DNA from: an uncultured Halobacteriovorax sp.
Lineage (GTDB): Bacteria > Bdellovibrionota > Bacteriovoracia > Bacteriovoracales > Bacteriovoracaceae
NCBI GenBank assembly: GCA_913061265.1
Contig: CAJXVS010000003.1
Span: 496,001 to 560,000, forward strand
Reading direction: 5' to 3'
Length of the DNA stretch: 64,000 nucleotides
The number at the start of each line of letters is the position of its first letter. Positions within the stretch are counted from its first letter, which is position 1. Shown here piece after piece: positions 17,909-27,427 of the stretch. Below the pieces are notes generated by a model that saw only the letters and a program-made list of their open reading frames with translations, was not told where the DNA came from and ran no database searches. The position numbers were made by a program, and so were the translations under genes.

Positions 17909-18925
17909 TTGAGCGATGTAGGAATGTCTCCATTAATTGAAAAGTATAGTAGTGCCTTTGAAAAAGACCCTACCTCAAGGGTGTTTGCTCCTTTGGCAGA
18001 AGGTTATAGGAAAGCAGGGCTCGCGACAAAAGCGATGGAGATACTTAAGATAGGGATTAGAAATAACCCAAGTTATCTACAAGGCTATATTTCATTAGCA
18101 AGTTGCTATACCGATCTTGGCGAATACAACCTCGCCTACACGACTTTAAGACCACTAATATCAGAAAATAGAGATAATATTCGTCTACAAAAGCTCTTCG
18201 GAGAAAATTGTGTAGAGTTAGGCCATCATGAAGAGGCATTAGAAAGTTATAAATACCTTCTTTTTCTGAACCCAAAAGACCAAGAAGTTTCAAAAATGGT
18301 CTCTAAGATTGAAGATAGTTATTTACCAACTGTAGAACCTCAAATAATTGAAAATGAACTCTTTGAAATAGATGAGATCGATGTTCTACCCGAGAGATCT
18401 AAGAATAGTTTGGATGAATGGATAAAAGTTGATCTAAAAAAAGAATCAATTTCAGAAGAGATATCAAGTGACGATAATGACGACTGGAAGGTTGAAAAAA
18501 TAGAGAAGCTAGGGCCGACATTAGTTCTAGATCCTGAACATGAATCTGAGATTGAGGAAGTAGAGGCTAAAGAGGCTAGTAATAATGAGAACGATGAAGC
18601 ACCCGTTATAACTCATAGCCTTGTAGATCTTTATATCAATCAGGGCTACCTAACAAAAGCCAAAGAACTACTTTTAAAGATTATAGAGCTAAACCCCACT
18701 GAGGAAGCTTCTCAAAAGAAACTTCAAGAAGTTTTAGGTCTTGAAGGGAAAGTACGTCTTGAAGCAGAGGATGAAGAAGATGGTCATCAAAGACTAAAAG
18801 ATTCTCTGGATGCGAAACTTGGAAGGCTTCATAAAGTAGCAAAACCAGACCCTATCATTGGTCTTCAAAGCTTTCTTGATGCGATACAAGAGCGCTCTGA
18901 GTTGAAGAAAAATCAACTGTTATAG
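17909..18925 (+). CDS. TPR protein downstream of pilQ
   Basis: A 338-residue cytoplasmic protein (no signal peptide). N-terminal TPR units (residues about 10-130: YRKAGLATKAMEILKIGIRNNPSYLQGYISLASCYTDLGEYNLA...) are followed by an acidic linker and a further TPR (DLYINQGYLTKAKELLLKIIELNPTEE). The TTG start at 17909 follows AGGAG; an ATG at 17924 is possible. Its position five bases after pilQ suggests a pilus-related or scaffold role, which is inference. The specific family is not recognised. Confidence 0.85.
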   Translation: MSDVGMSPLIEKYSSAFEKDPTSRVFAPLAEGYRKAGLATKAMEILKIGIRNNPSYLQGYISLASCYTDLGEYNLAYTTLRPLISENRDNIRLQKLFGENCVELGHHEEALESYKYLLFLNPKDQEVSKMVSKIEDSYLPTVEPQIIENELFEIDEIDVLPERSKNSLDEWIKVDLKKESISEEISSDDNDDWKVEKIEKLGPTLVLDPEHESEIEEVEAKEASNNENDEAPVITHSLVDLYINQGYLTKAKELLLKIIELNPTEEASQKKLQEVLGLEGKVRLEAEDEEDGHQRLKDSLDAKLGRLHKVAKPDPIIGLQSFLDAIQERSELKKNQLL

Positions 18926-18998
18926 CCCCTCTTCATTATAGTAAAATCTTTACAATTCAATATTGCATTGGTATTTTGACGCACCGAGGTGGTTAACA

Positions 18999-19430
18999 AT
19001 GTCTTCACTTAAACTATTGATTATCAATGGACCAAATTTAAATTTACTGGGTTCGAGAGAACCCGAAGTTTACGGTTCTGATACATTGGAAGTCATTCAG
19101 AATGAAACTACATCTTGGGCAAAAGCTAAGAACGTAGCTACTGAATGGTATCAATCAAATATCGAAGGTGAAATTGTCTCTAAGATTCAAGAGGCAAGAG
19201 AAGCTAACTTTGATGGTTTGATCATTAACCCAGCGGCCTATTCACATACGAGTGTGGCCATTTTAGATGCCCTAACTTTATTTGAAAAACCGATAATTGA
19301 AGTTCATATTTCTAATACAAATAATAGAGAAGAATTTAGGAAAACCAAATTGACCGCTAGAGCATCAACTTCTTTATTGGAAGGTTTTGGTAAAAAAGGA
19401 TATATTCTAGCGATTGAGTCGTTTTTATAA
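18999..19430 (+). CDS. aroQ: 3-dehydroquinate dehydratase, type II
   Basis: Converts 3-dehydroquinate to 3-dehydroshikimate. The type II signature is clear: LIINGPNLNLLGSREPEVYG with the catalytic Tyr, NPAAYSHTSVAILDAL, and EVHISNTNNREEFR. The start is ATG 18999 after GAGGTGG; an upstream in-frame extension from 18963 adds unconserved residues. 143 residues, standard for AroQ. It starts the aroQ-efp-accB-accC group, a common neighbourhood for efp and acc genes. Confidence 0.96.
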   Translation: MSSLKLLIINGPNLNLLGSREPEVYGSDTLEVIQNETTSWAKAKNVATEWYQSNIEGEIVSKIQEAREANFDGLIINPAAYSHTSVAILDALTLFEKPIIEVHISNTNNREEFRKTKLTARASTSLLEGFGKKGYILAIESFL

Positions 19431-19439
19431 GAGGAAATT

Positions 19440-20009
19440 ATGTTTCAAACTACAGATTTAAAAAAGAACTTAAAGATTGAATTAGATGACAAAGCTTGGG
19501 TAATTCTAAAAGCTGATCATACAAACCCTGGGAAAGGATCTGCATTTGTAAAATGTAGAATTAAGAATTTAGAAACAGGTCAAGTGATAGAGAGAACATT
19601 TAAGTCAGGTGTAACAACCAATGCATCAAAACCAGATTTAGACTCTAGAGAAGTAGAATATATGTATTCAGATCCAGATGGTTTTAATTTTATGGATCAA
19701 GATAATTTCGAAACGATCCATGTCAATACAGATCATGTTGGTGACTCGAAGGATTTTCTTCAAGAAGGAATTAAGTTATTCATTCTTTATTATAAAGGTA
19801 AGCCTATCTCTATAGAATTACCGAATTTTGTCACTCTAGCAGTGACAGAAACCGATCCTGGCCTAAAAGGTGATACAGCAGCCGGCGGGATGAAGAAAGC
19901 AATCATGGAAACGGGTGTTCAAATAAATGTTCCACTATTTATCAAAGTGGGGGAAGTGTTAAAGATTGACACGAGAACAGGCGATTATGTTGAAAGAGAT
20001 AAAGGATAA
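19440..20009 (+). CDS. efp: Translation elongation factor P
   Basis: Relieves ribosome stalling at polyproline. Three OB/KOW-like domains in 189 residues. The modified-tip motif reads NPGKGSAF with Lys32, equivalent to the lysine that EpmA or other enzymes modify in some bacteria. The C-terminal GDTAAGGMKKAIMETG and TGDYVERDKG signatures are intact. Good GAGGAA upstream. Nine bases after aroQ. Confidence 0.97.
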   Translation: MFQTTDLKKNLKIELDDKAWVILKADHTNPGKGSAFVKCRIKNLETGQVIERTFKSGVTTNASKPDLDSREVEYMYSDPDGFNFMDQDNFETIHVNTDHVGDSKDFLQEGIKLFILYYKGKPISIELPNFVTLAVTETDPGLKGDTAAGGMKKAIMETGVQINVPLFIKVGEVLKIDTRTGDYVERDKG

Positions 20010-20013
20010 AATA

Positions 20014-20457
20014 ATGGAAATCAAAGACGTTGAAAATTTTATTTCACTAGTAAAAGACAATGGCCTTGCTGAACTTAGTTATAAATCAAAAGATGGTTCA
20101 GAGATTAAAGTGAAGATGATTAATTCTTCGCAGCCAGTTGTTACTAACTTTAGTGCTCCAGTTGAAATGAATAAAAATTCTGTTTCAGAGGCAGCTAAAG
20201 AAACAAAAGTTGATCCGAACCTAAAAGAAATCACATCTCCATTTGTGGGAACATTCTATAGATCAGCTTCTCCAGAGTCAGAAGTTTATGCAAAAGAAGG
20301 ACAAAAAGTAAGTAGTGGCCAAGTTCTTTGTATTGTTGAAGCTATGAAAATTATGAACGAAATCGAATCAGACTTTTCTGGCGAAATCGTAGAAGTTTGT
20401 GTTGAGAATGAAACTTACGTCGAATTTGGGCAAGTTTTATTTAGAATCCGAGCCTAA
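20014..20457 (+). CDS. accB: Biotin carboxyl carrier protein of acetyl-CoA carboxylase
   Basis: Carries biotin between AccC and the carboxyltransferase in fatty-acid synthesis. The N-terminal MEIKDVENFISLVKDN helix, a linker, then the biotinyl domain with EAMKIMNEIE and biotinyl Lys112. ATG 20014 is chosen because AAAGGATAA precedes it and the upstream extension overlaps efp. 147 residues. Confidence 0.96.
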   Translation: MEIKDVENFISLVKDNGLAELSYKSKDGSEIKVKMINSSQPVVTNFSAPVEMNKNSVSEAAKETKVDPNLKEITSPFVGTFYRSASPESEVYAKEGQKVSSGQVLCIVEAMKIMNEIESDFSGEIVEVCVENETYVEFGQVLFRIRA

Positions 20458-20458
20458 G

Positions 20459-21808
20459 ATGGGAAATAAAAAACCATTTAAAAAATTATTAATAGCTAAT
20501 AGAGGTGAGATTGCCGTTAGGATAATGAGGTCTTGTAGAGAGCTTGGAATTCAGACAGTTTGCGTCCATTCGACAGCAGACGAAAGCAGTCTTCATGTTA
20601 AATTAGCAGATGAATCTGTTTGTATTGGCCCGCCTAAGCCAGCATTAAGTTACTTAAATATTCCCGCTATCCTGTCTGCAGCTGAGATAACTGGGGCTGA
20701 AGCCATTCATCCTGGTTTTGGGTTCTTGTCTGAAAATTCAGAATTTGCCTCAATGTGCGAGAAATGGAAGATTGAATTCATAGGCCCTTCTGTAGAATGT
20801 ATCAGAAGTATGGGCGATAAGATTCAATCCAAAATTATAGCTAAGGAAGCTGGGCTTCCTGTCTTAGAGCCAATAGAAGTTAATACACTTTCCGATAATG
20901 AAATCATCAGAGAAGTTAAAGAAATGGGTTTTCCTGTTTTAATAAAAGCTTCTGCAGGGGGTGGTGGTAGAGGAATGAAAAGAATAGATGAAATGGAAGA
21001 TGTATTACCTTCAATTTCACGTTTAAAGACTGAGGCTAAGTTAGGCTTTGGGGATGATACGCTTTTTATTGAGAAGTATATAACGAACCCACGCCATGTT
21101 GAGGTTCAAATATTATCTGATAAGCATGGTAATGTTGTTCATTTGGGTGAAAGAGACTGCACCATTCAAAGGCGCTTTCAGAAAGTTATTGAAGAATCAC
21201 CCTGTCCTGTCTTAAGCGAAGAGAAAAGAATAGAAGTATGTGCTTCCGCCGTTAGGCTTGCTAAGCATGTTAAATATGACTCAGTTGGAACAGTTGAATA
21301 CTTATACGATCAAGATACTGAGAAGTTTTACTTCATGGAAATGAATACTCGTATTCAAGTAGAGCATCCTGTCTCCGAATTAAGAACCGGAATTGACTTA
21401 ATTAGTGAGCAAATTAAATCTGCAGCCAACTTTGAATTAGAAATTAAACAAGATGATATTAGTTTTTATGGTCATTCTATGGAATGTAGAATTAATGCTG
21501 AAGATCCTATTACATCAGCTCCATGCCCGGGTGAAATAGTCCATTACCACAGACCAGGTGGAATTGGTGTACGTGTTGATGACTTTATCTATTCTGGCTA
21601 TACAGTTCCACCTTTTTACGACTCTATGTTAGCGAAAGTACTAGTCCATGCCCCTACGAGAGAGGCTACTCTTGCTCGTATGGAAAGGGCCCTTGAGGAA
21701 ACAGTAATCGAAGGAATCAAGACTAATAAGGACCTCCATTTAAGCATAATTAAGGACCCAGATTTTAGGGGAAATAATTACTCAACTAATTTCCTTTTAA
21801 GAAAATAA
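20459..21808 (+). CDS. accC: Biotin carboxylase of acetyl-CoA carboxylase
   Basis: ATP-dependent carboxylation of biotin on AccB. Starts KKLLIANRGEIAVRIMRS, contains the ATP-grasp glycine loop GGGGRGMKR and the active-site segment EMNTRIQVEHPVSE. 449 residues, full length. The ATG (20459) comes one base after the accB stop. Confidence 0.97.
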   Translation: MGNKKPFKKLLIANRGEIAVRIMRSCRELGIQTVCVHSTADESSLHVKLADESVCIGPPKPALSYLNIPAILSAAEITGAEAIHPGFGFLSENSEFASMCEKWKIEFIGPSVECIRSMGDKIQSKIIAKEAGLPVLEPIEVNTLSDNEIIREVKEMGFPVLIKASAGGGGRGMKRIDEMEDVLPSISRLKTEAKLGFGDDTLFIEKYITNPRHVEVQILSDKHGNVVHLGERDCTIQRRFQKVIEESPCPVLSEEKRIEVCASAVRLAKHVKYDSVGTVEYLYDQDTEKFYFMEMNTRIQVEHPVSELRTGIDLISEQIKSAANFELEIKQDDISFYGHSMECRINAEDPITSAPCPGEIVHYHRPGGIGVRVDDFIYSGYTVPPFYDSMLAKVLVHAPTREATLARMERALEETVIEGIKTNKDLHLSIIKDPDFRGNNYSTNFLLRK

Positions 21809-21840
21809 AGTAAAATTTAAGTATATAACTCCTTAAAAAT

Positions 21841-21857
21841 AAAGGCTTTTTGCCTTT
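21841..21857 (+). other. Small stem-loop between accC and the TPR gene
   Basis: AAAGGC-TTTTT-GCCTTT forms a 6-bp stem 14 bases before the next ATG (21871). There is no T run after it, so it is not a standard intrinsic terminator. It may reduce read-through or affect initiation of the next gene. Confidence 0.4.
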
Positions 21858-21870
21858 AGGGCTATGTACT

Positions 21871-23412
21871 ATGGAAAAATATAGAACAGCTAAAATTCTT
21901 TATTCTGAAAACAAGTTCGACTCAGCAATTCAGTACTTCAAAGACTCATTTAATAATGAAGTCTTGAATGAAAATGAAAAGATAGATTGCTTAAATCAGA
22001 TCATAAAAATACAAAAAATCTTGAATAAAACTCATGATTCAGTCCAAGTTGAAATTGACCTAGCAAATTTTCTCATTCAAAAAGAAGAATTTAATAATGC
22101 CTCAATTGTTTTAAAGAACTTAGTTGAAAGAAATGAAAACTATGAACTTTGTTTTAAATTAGTTGAGACTTTAGTTAAGCAAGGAGACTTGAGAGAAGCT
22201 GAAGTAAGAGCCATTAAGTTATTTAAATATCTCTATAGAAAGAAGAATTACTCCAAGACATCTACATTCTATTCGTTTGTTACAAGTGTCTTTCCAGAGA
22301 ATTCAAAATTTGAAGCCTTTAATCTTTTAAGCCTAATTCAAACAGGAAACATAAAGGAGTTAGAAGCCTTAAAGGTAAAAAACGATAATCAAATAGTTTT
22401 CGAATCTCTTTTATCTACGAATTTTAATCACTGGAGGCATAGTTCGACTTTTAAAGAACTTGTATACTTTAATTGCTTGGTTCCGGGTAATTATGTTTTA
22501 AACAAACTTGCCGTAAAACTCACTTTAGAACTCTTAGTTCTATCAAAGGATTTGAACAAAACGGACATTGAGTTCCTTCTACTATTCTTCATTAAACAGA
22601 GCCGTAAGACCATATCGAGACTCCTATGTAATTATGCGGAATCGATTTCAATTGAAATAGATGAGGCCATATCCTATAGAATTGATTCTCTACCTGAAGA
22701 TAATGAAATTGATACCGATCTGGACATGGGAGACGACCTCTTTTCAGATGACGGTTCTATCGAAAACTCTGAATTGAATAGCCTCTTAAGAGAGTACGAA
22801 CTACTTAATAACCTTGGAGAAGATAAAGATGCTGAAAAGCTTCTCCTTAAGATTAAAAAGCTTGCGCCGGATCATAGACTGTTTGCCAAAGAGGTAACTG
22901 GAACTAAATTAAAGAAAAAGCAAATTACAATTGATGATCTTGAGGAGGAGTGGAGTTCTCATCGTTTCCAAGAAGAGAGTGATCAAAGTAGATTAGAGAC
23001 GAAAGCTAAAATGACAATAGTTAGTCTTAGTGACGAGGACTTCTTAAATAGTTATAAAGACTTAGTTGTTTGTTTTAATATGATGGAACTTTATGATGCG
23101 AGCTATCAGGTTTTTAAACGTTTAAATAACTTAGTCAAATTAGATGATCTAGAATTAGATCTTGATTCACTTTATCTAAAACTTAAAACGATGATTTCAG
23201 CAAAGGACTATTTCAAGGCTTATGACTTAGTTACAAATATAAATGGTGCGCTACCTTTACAAAATGAAAATAGGATAGAATTTCTCTATCTTCAAGGTGA
23301 GGTTGCCAGAAAGCTTGGAAGAGTTAAGGATGCAATAAAAAGTTATATGATCGTTAAAGAGATAAATCCCAATTATCGATTAGTGAAACAGAGACTAAAT
23401 AGCTTTGGATAG
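21871..23412 (+). CDS. Large TPR-containing cytoplasmic protein
   Basis: 513 residues from ATG 21871 (an in-frame TTG at 21850 is less likely). Repeated TPR-like helix pairs cover residues about 1-130 (AKILYSENKFDSAIQYFKDSF) and 430-510 (YLQGEVARKLGRVKDAIKSYMIVKEINP). The centre has an acidic segment (DTDLDMGDDLFSDDG). No signal peptide or catalytic motif. It overlaps the TamB-like gene start (23405), so it may belong to that outer-membrane module. Function unknown. Confidence 0.82.
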   Translation: MEKYRTAKILYSENKFDSAIQYFKDSFNNEVLNENEKIDCLNQIIKIQKILNKTHDSVQVEIDLANFLIQKEEFNNASIVLKNLVERNENYELCFKLVETLVKQGDLREAEVRAIKLFKYLYRKKNYSKTSTFYSFVTSVFPENSKFEAFNLLSLIQTGNIKELEALKVKNDNQIVFESLLSTNFNHWRHSSTFKELVYFNCLVPGNYVLNKLAVKLTLELLVLSKDLNKTDIEFLLLFFIKQSRKTISRLLCNYAESISIEIDEAISYRIDSLPEDNEIDTDLDMGDDLFSDDGSIENSELNSLLREYELLNNLGEDKDAEKLLLKIKKLAPDHRLFAKEVTGTKLKKKQITIDDLEEEWSSHRFQEESDQSRLETKAKMTIVSLSDEDFLNSYKDLVVCFNMMELYDASYQVFKRLNNLVKLDDLELDLDSLYLKLKTMISAKDYFKAYDLVTNINGALPLQNENRIEFLYLQGEVARKLGRVKDAIKSYMIVKEINPNYRLVKQRLNSFG

Positions 23413-26400
23413 ATTAAACCGAATCCTGATATTGTTTTTTACTCTACTCGCTTTTAGTTTGGGTGGAGTCATTCATTTGATTCAAACAGAAAAGTTTGCA
23501 TCTATCGTTTCGGAAAAAATTAAAAAAAGAGCTCATCAGGAATTAGGATTAAAGTTAAGCTTTCAAAGAATTGAAGTTAAGTTGTTCCCTCCGGCAACAT
23601 TATTGAAAAATGTTAGTCTTGAGTATCCTAGCAAATCAATATCTATTTCTATGTTTGGCGAGGAGCTTGGGCTTTATTTTAGTTTTTTTGACTTTTTCTC
23701 GAGAAAATTTCAAGTAGATACTGTAAAGCTTAATTCTTCAGAAGTTATTATAAAAACAGGCAGAGAGAAGAATAAACCATTTAACTACAAAGAGAGTTTT
23801 TCTAGCTATCAAAAAATAAGAAAAGAGCTCAATTTTATCGTGAAGAATGTTGAATTATCGAATGTTGATTTAGCTCTTGATGATATAGAACTCGACGTAG
23901 GTAATATTAAAACTAGCTTCCATAAAAGCTTATTAGTTTTTCAAGGTAATATTAGAAAACTCTCATCAGAAGAAATCACAAAAAAATTGAATACTTTTGA
24001 CTTAGATTCTTTAGAGTTCTTAATTCATAGTTCTAAAACTATGTTAAACGTAAAGAAAGTAAATATTCGTTCAAAACTTGATCAGATTGCTACATCAGGA
24101 AGAATTAATTATTCTGGAGATGAAGAAGAACTCAACTTAACGGTAAAGTTAAAAGCTGGGATACGTTCCCTTGCAGCAAAGCTAGGTTATCAAAAAGAGA
24201 TCGATGAATACCCAGTTGATGGATTCACAAATTTTGATCTAGGAATAACGGGAACATTCAAAAAGCCCGAGTTCAAATTGAAAAGTTTTATAGAGGATAT
24301 CGTATCAGAGTACGCAAAAGCTGATCTCGTTAATTTAGAGTTGAGTAAAATTAAGGATCAAATCTGGCTTGATAGTTTACAGTTATTTAAAGGCGATTCA
24401 GAAGTTACTTTGAAGAATAAGCTACCATTCTACAATATTGAAAAAGATCAAATCGTTTCAAATGAAGCATTCTTTATCGCAAAAGAAGTACACACCAATG
24501 ATGCACTTTATATCCTAAGGGAATATTTGGATATCTTAAAGGCTAAGCTAAGTGGAGAGCTTAAGATTGGTTGGAATAAGAAAGGAATATACTTTGTGCC
24601 GTCTCGTGGTTTTGAAGTAAGAAACTTGAAATTATTCAGTCCAGACTATAGCGGGCATATTTTAAGTAACAATGGTTTTACGTTTAGTAAGGCTTTTATG
24701 CTTTTAACATATGACTTAAAGTTCAAGTTTAAGACCCATTTAAAAATGGGCGAAACTAATCTTTTTGGCGAAGGTGTTTTTGGACCAAACCGAATGGATA
24801 TAAATATATTCGACTCATTTGTTAATCTAGAAGAGATCGGCCCAATTGTAGGTCTTGGTATTAAGGCTAAGGGGACTTTGAAAGGTTCAGTTAAAGGAAA
24901 GTATGAAGATATTAAATTCTCTTTTTCTCCAGAGTTAAATGATCTAAAAATCCTTGATTTCAACCTAGGAAAAATAAAGGGAGAAGTTGATTTTTACTTG
25001 AAAGATTTAATCTTGGATATAACTAAGACTAAGGGGAAGTATGAGAGTACAGAATATTCAGGTGGAGCAGAGTTTAAATTTGAAAAAGATGAATATTCTT
25101 TAGATATCAATGTCCCTAGAGCTACCTTTTTGGATGCTAGAGCTATGATACCAACTCTAATAGGAATGATTTACAAGGAAGATATTGAGCTCGACTTTAA
25201 TCTCTCTGGAGACTTAAAGTACAAGAGTGACTTTAGTTCAAAAAATATTTTTATGAAAAGCAATTTTAAAGGAGAGAATGTTAATTTTTTAGGAGAAAGA
25301 ATTGATTCATTTAGTGGTTCAATTTCACTAATAGAACATGATCTTAAGGTTCCAAACTTTAGAATAAAGAAAGGTCAAGGTGACCTTAATGCCAGTGGAA
25401 GTATTAATATTAAAAAGAATGAGTTTAAATACAAAGGAAACTTAACCAATCTTGGACTAAAGGATTTTGACTCTTATAGTGCTCTTAATATGGGGTTGAA
25501 TGGAAAGGTTAGGGGAGATTTCTATGGTGAAGGAAAATTTTCGGACTTCACTTCAAGGAATCAGTTTCGCCTAGAGAAATCTGAGATTGGTAGTCGATCG
25601 GTACCAGACTCAATTTTGACTATTTATAATAAGGGCTCAGAAGTTTTCCTGAGCGCTAATATCTTTGAAGGAGTTTCTATTTCAGAAGGCTATATTTCAA
25701 CCGATAAGAAAACTCGAAAAAAATCTTATATAAATACTCGTTTATATTCCACTAAACCATCGCTTCTCGCTGGCGTTCTTTCCGAACATAACTATATATC
25801 CCAATCGTTAATGGGAAATTTGGATCTTCGGGCAGAACTTGGATTTTATCTGTATGAATTAGAGGATTTTGACTTTGACCTTTCTCTTTCAAAATTGGAA
25901 TTAGAATTTCTTAATGAAAAAGTAACGGTGAATGAAAATAAAAACATATTAAGAGTGAGAAAGGGAATTATTCAGGATTGGAATCTATATGTAGATATCG
26001 GTGAAAAAGGATATCTCGAGTCCTTAGGTAAAGGGGATATTTCTAAAAGCTTCCAAGTTAACTCAAAGCTGAAAATAAACCCCATCTTTTCGAAATTAGT
26101 TACTCCTAAAGTCCTATCAGCGACAGGTAGTATTGAAGCGAGTAGTATTTTACTTCGAGAAAAAGATGAGTTCTCATTTCACTCAGAAACAATAGGCAGT
26201 GACATTGATCTTAAGTTAGATAAGATTCCCGGAGCTTTGAGAGATATTGATTTCAAAATAGTCAGCGAAGGCCAAGATGTATTACTAGAGAAACTAAAAG
26301 GAACTTATGGAAAAGGGACAATTAGTGCTGATGGTAATATTAAGTTAAACATTCCCTTTCCAATCGTAAATCTTAACGGAAGTATAAATAGCTCTCAAGT

Positions 26401-27427
26401 AGCTATAACTGATAAGACTTATCTTGTTATTAGTGGCAATGCTACTTTAAAAGGAAATAGTCTACCTTATACTCTCGATGGAGGCATATCAGTACTACAT
26501 GGTGAGGTTCTTAATGAATATGAAGACTTTTCTAAAATGATTGGTCTATCTGAAGGATATCTCAGATATATCCCGAACTCTGGAAGATTAAGTAAACTGG
26601 ACCTACTTAACTATGATTTAGATTTCGATATTTTTAATCCTATTCAAGTTCGAAACTCGATATCAGATTTAAAATTAGATGGTAGTTTGAAAATTCGAGG
26701 TGGCCTTCTAAAACCGTTAATTTCAGGCGACTTAAATGTCTTGCCCAATGTTTCAAAGATTTTCTTTAAAGGAAATGAATTTGTTTTATCAGAAGGACGA
26801 ATGTCATTCCTTGATGTTAATAAGAAAGAGGTACCAGAGATAAAACTGGCTGGTCTGGCTCAGATTGATCGTTATGAAGTTGGTCTCGCCGTAGATGGAC
26901 GAGTTGATAAATTTGGGCTCAAACTCACATCAAATCCTACTCTCGATCAAGGGCAGATCCTATCGTTATTAGTCCTTGGGGTTCCAGAGGATATAAATAA
27001 AGAATTGAATGACTCTGAAAGAGAGCAAATCGCAGTTCAAGGCGGAGTTGGGCTAATAGTTGAGCGTTTTAAGTTGGTGAAGCCCATAGATTCTATGCTT
27101 GGTTTAAAGTTTAGCGTAAGCCCTGAATTCCAAGAAGATGACTCTAGTTTGCTAGAGGGACGATTAAATTCTGGTGATGCTGGTGCAAGTCGTTACAAAT
27201 CAGGTACTAAAATAAAGGTCCAAAAAAAGATCCTCAAAAAAGTAGATGTTAGTTTCTCAAGTACAGTTGGTGGAACGGTAGAGGAGACTAAAGAGATGAA
27301 TGTGAACTATAATATAAATAAGAATTTGAGTTTAGAAGGGGTTTACGAATTAAGATCAGCGGAAGAAGACACCGAAGAAAATCCTGATTCAATTGGTGCC
27401 GACTTTAAATGGAAGTTTTCATTTTGA
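23405..27427 (+). CDS. tamB: TamB/AsmA-like envelope protein (DUF490 C-terminus)
   Basis: A very large (1340-residue) periplasm-spanning protein. One N-terminal transmembrane helix (ILILFFTLLAFSLGGVIHL), an AsmA-like N-terminal region, and a long beta-rich body of repeating short strands fit the groove-shaped TamB/AsmA lipid-transport fold. The C-terminus carries the TamB signature (GRMSFLDVNKKEVPEIKL, ...LTSNPTLDQGQILSLLVLG). The TTG start overlaps the previous stop. It is followed directly by an Omp85 gene, the usual TamA/TamB pairing. Known roles are outer-membrane protein assembly and phospholipid transport. Confidence 0.85.
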   Translation: MDRLNRILILFFTLLAFSLGGVIHLIQTEKFASIVSEKIKKRAHQELGLKLSFQRIEVKLFPPATLLKNVSLEYPSKSISISMFGEELGLYFSFFDFFSRKFQVDTVKLNSSEVIIKTGREKNKPFNYKESFSSYQKIRKELNFIVKNVELSNVDLALDDIELDVGNIKTSFHKSLLVFQGNIRKLSSEEITKKLNTFDLDSLEFLIHSSKTMLNVKKVNIRSKLDQIATSGRINYSGDEEELNLTVKLKAGIRSLAAKLGYQKEIDEYPVDGFTNFDLGITGTFKKPEFKLKSFIEDIVSEYAKADLVNLELSKIKDQIWLDSLQLFKGDSEVTLKNKLPFYNIEKDQIVSNEAFFIAKEVHTNDALYILREYLDILKAKLSGELKIGWNKKGIYFVPSRGFEVRNLKLFSPDYSGHILSNNGFTFSKAFMLLTYDLKFKFKTHLKMGETNLFGEGVFGPNRMDINIFDSFVNLEEIGPIVGLGIKAKGTLKGSVKGKYEDIKFSFSPELNDLKILDFNLGKIKGEVDFYLKDLILDITKTKGKYESTEYSGGAEFKFEKDEYSLDINVPRATFLDARAMIPTLIGMIYKEDIELDFNLSGDLKYKSDFSSKNIFMKSNFKGENVNFLGERIDSFSGSISLIEHDLKVPNFRIKKGQGDLNASGSINIKKNEFKYKGNLTNLGLKDFDSYSALNMGLNGKVRGDFYGEGKFSDFTSRNQFRLEKSEIGSRSVPDSILTIYNKGSEVFLSANIFEGVSISEGYISTDKKTRKKSYINTRLYSTKPSLLAGVLSEHNYISQSLMGNLDLRAELGFYLYELEDFDFDLSLSKLELEFLNEKVTVNENKNILRVRKGIIQDWNLYVDIGEKGYLESLGKGDISKSFQVNSKLKINPIFSKLVTPKVLSATGSIEASSILLREKDEFSFHSETIGSDIDLKLDKIPGALRDIDFKIVSEGQDVLLEKLKGTYGKGTISADGNIKLNIPFPIVNLNGSINSSQVAITDKTYLVISGNATLKGNSLPYTLDGGISVLHGEVLNEYEDFSKMIGLSEGYLRYIPNSGRLSKLDLLNYDLDFDIFNPIQVRNSISDLKLDGSLKIRGGLLKPLISGDLNVLPNVSKIFFKGNEFVLSEGRMSFLDVNKKEVPEIKLAGLAQIDRYEVGLAVDGRVDKFGLKLTSNPTLDQGQILSLLVLGVPEDINKELNDSEREQIAVQGGVGLIVERFKLVKPIDSMLGLKFSVSPEFQEDDSSLLEGRLNSGDAGASRYKSGTKIKVQKKILKKVDVSFSSTVGGTVEETKEMNVNYNINKNLSLEGVYELRSAEEDTEENPDSIGADFKWKFSF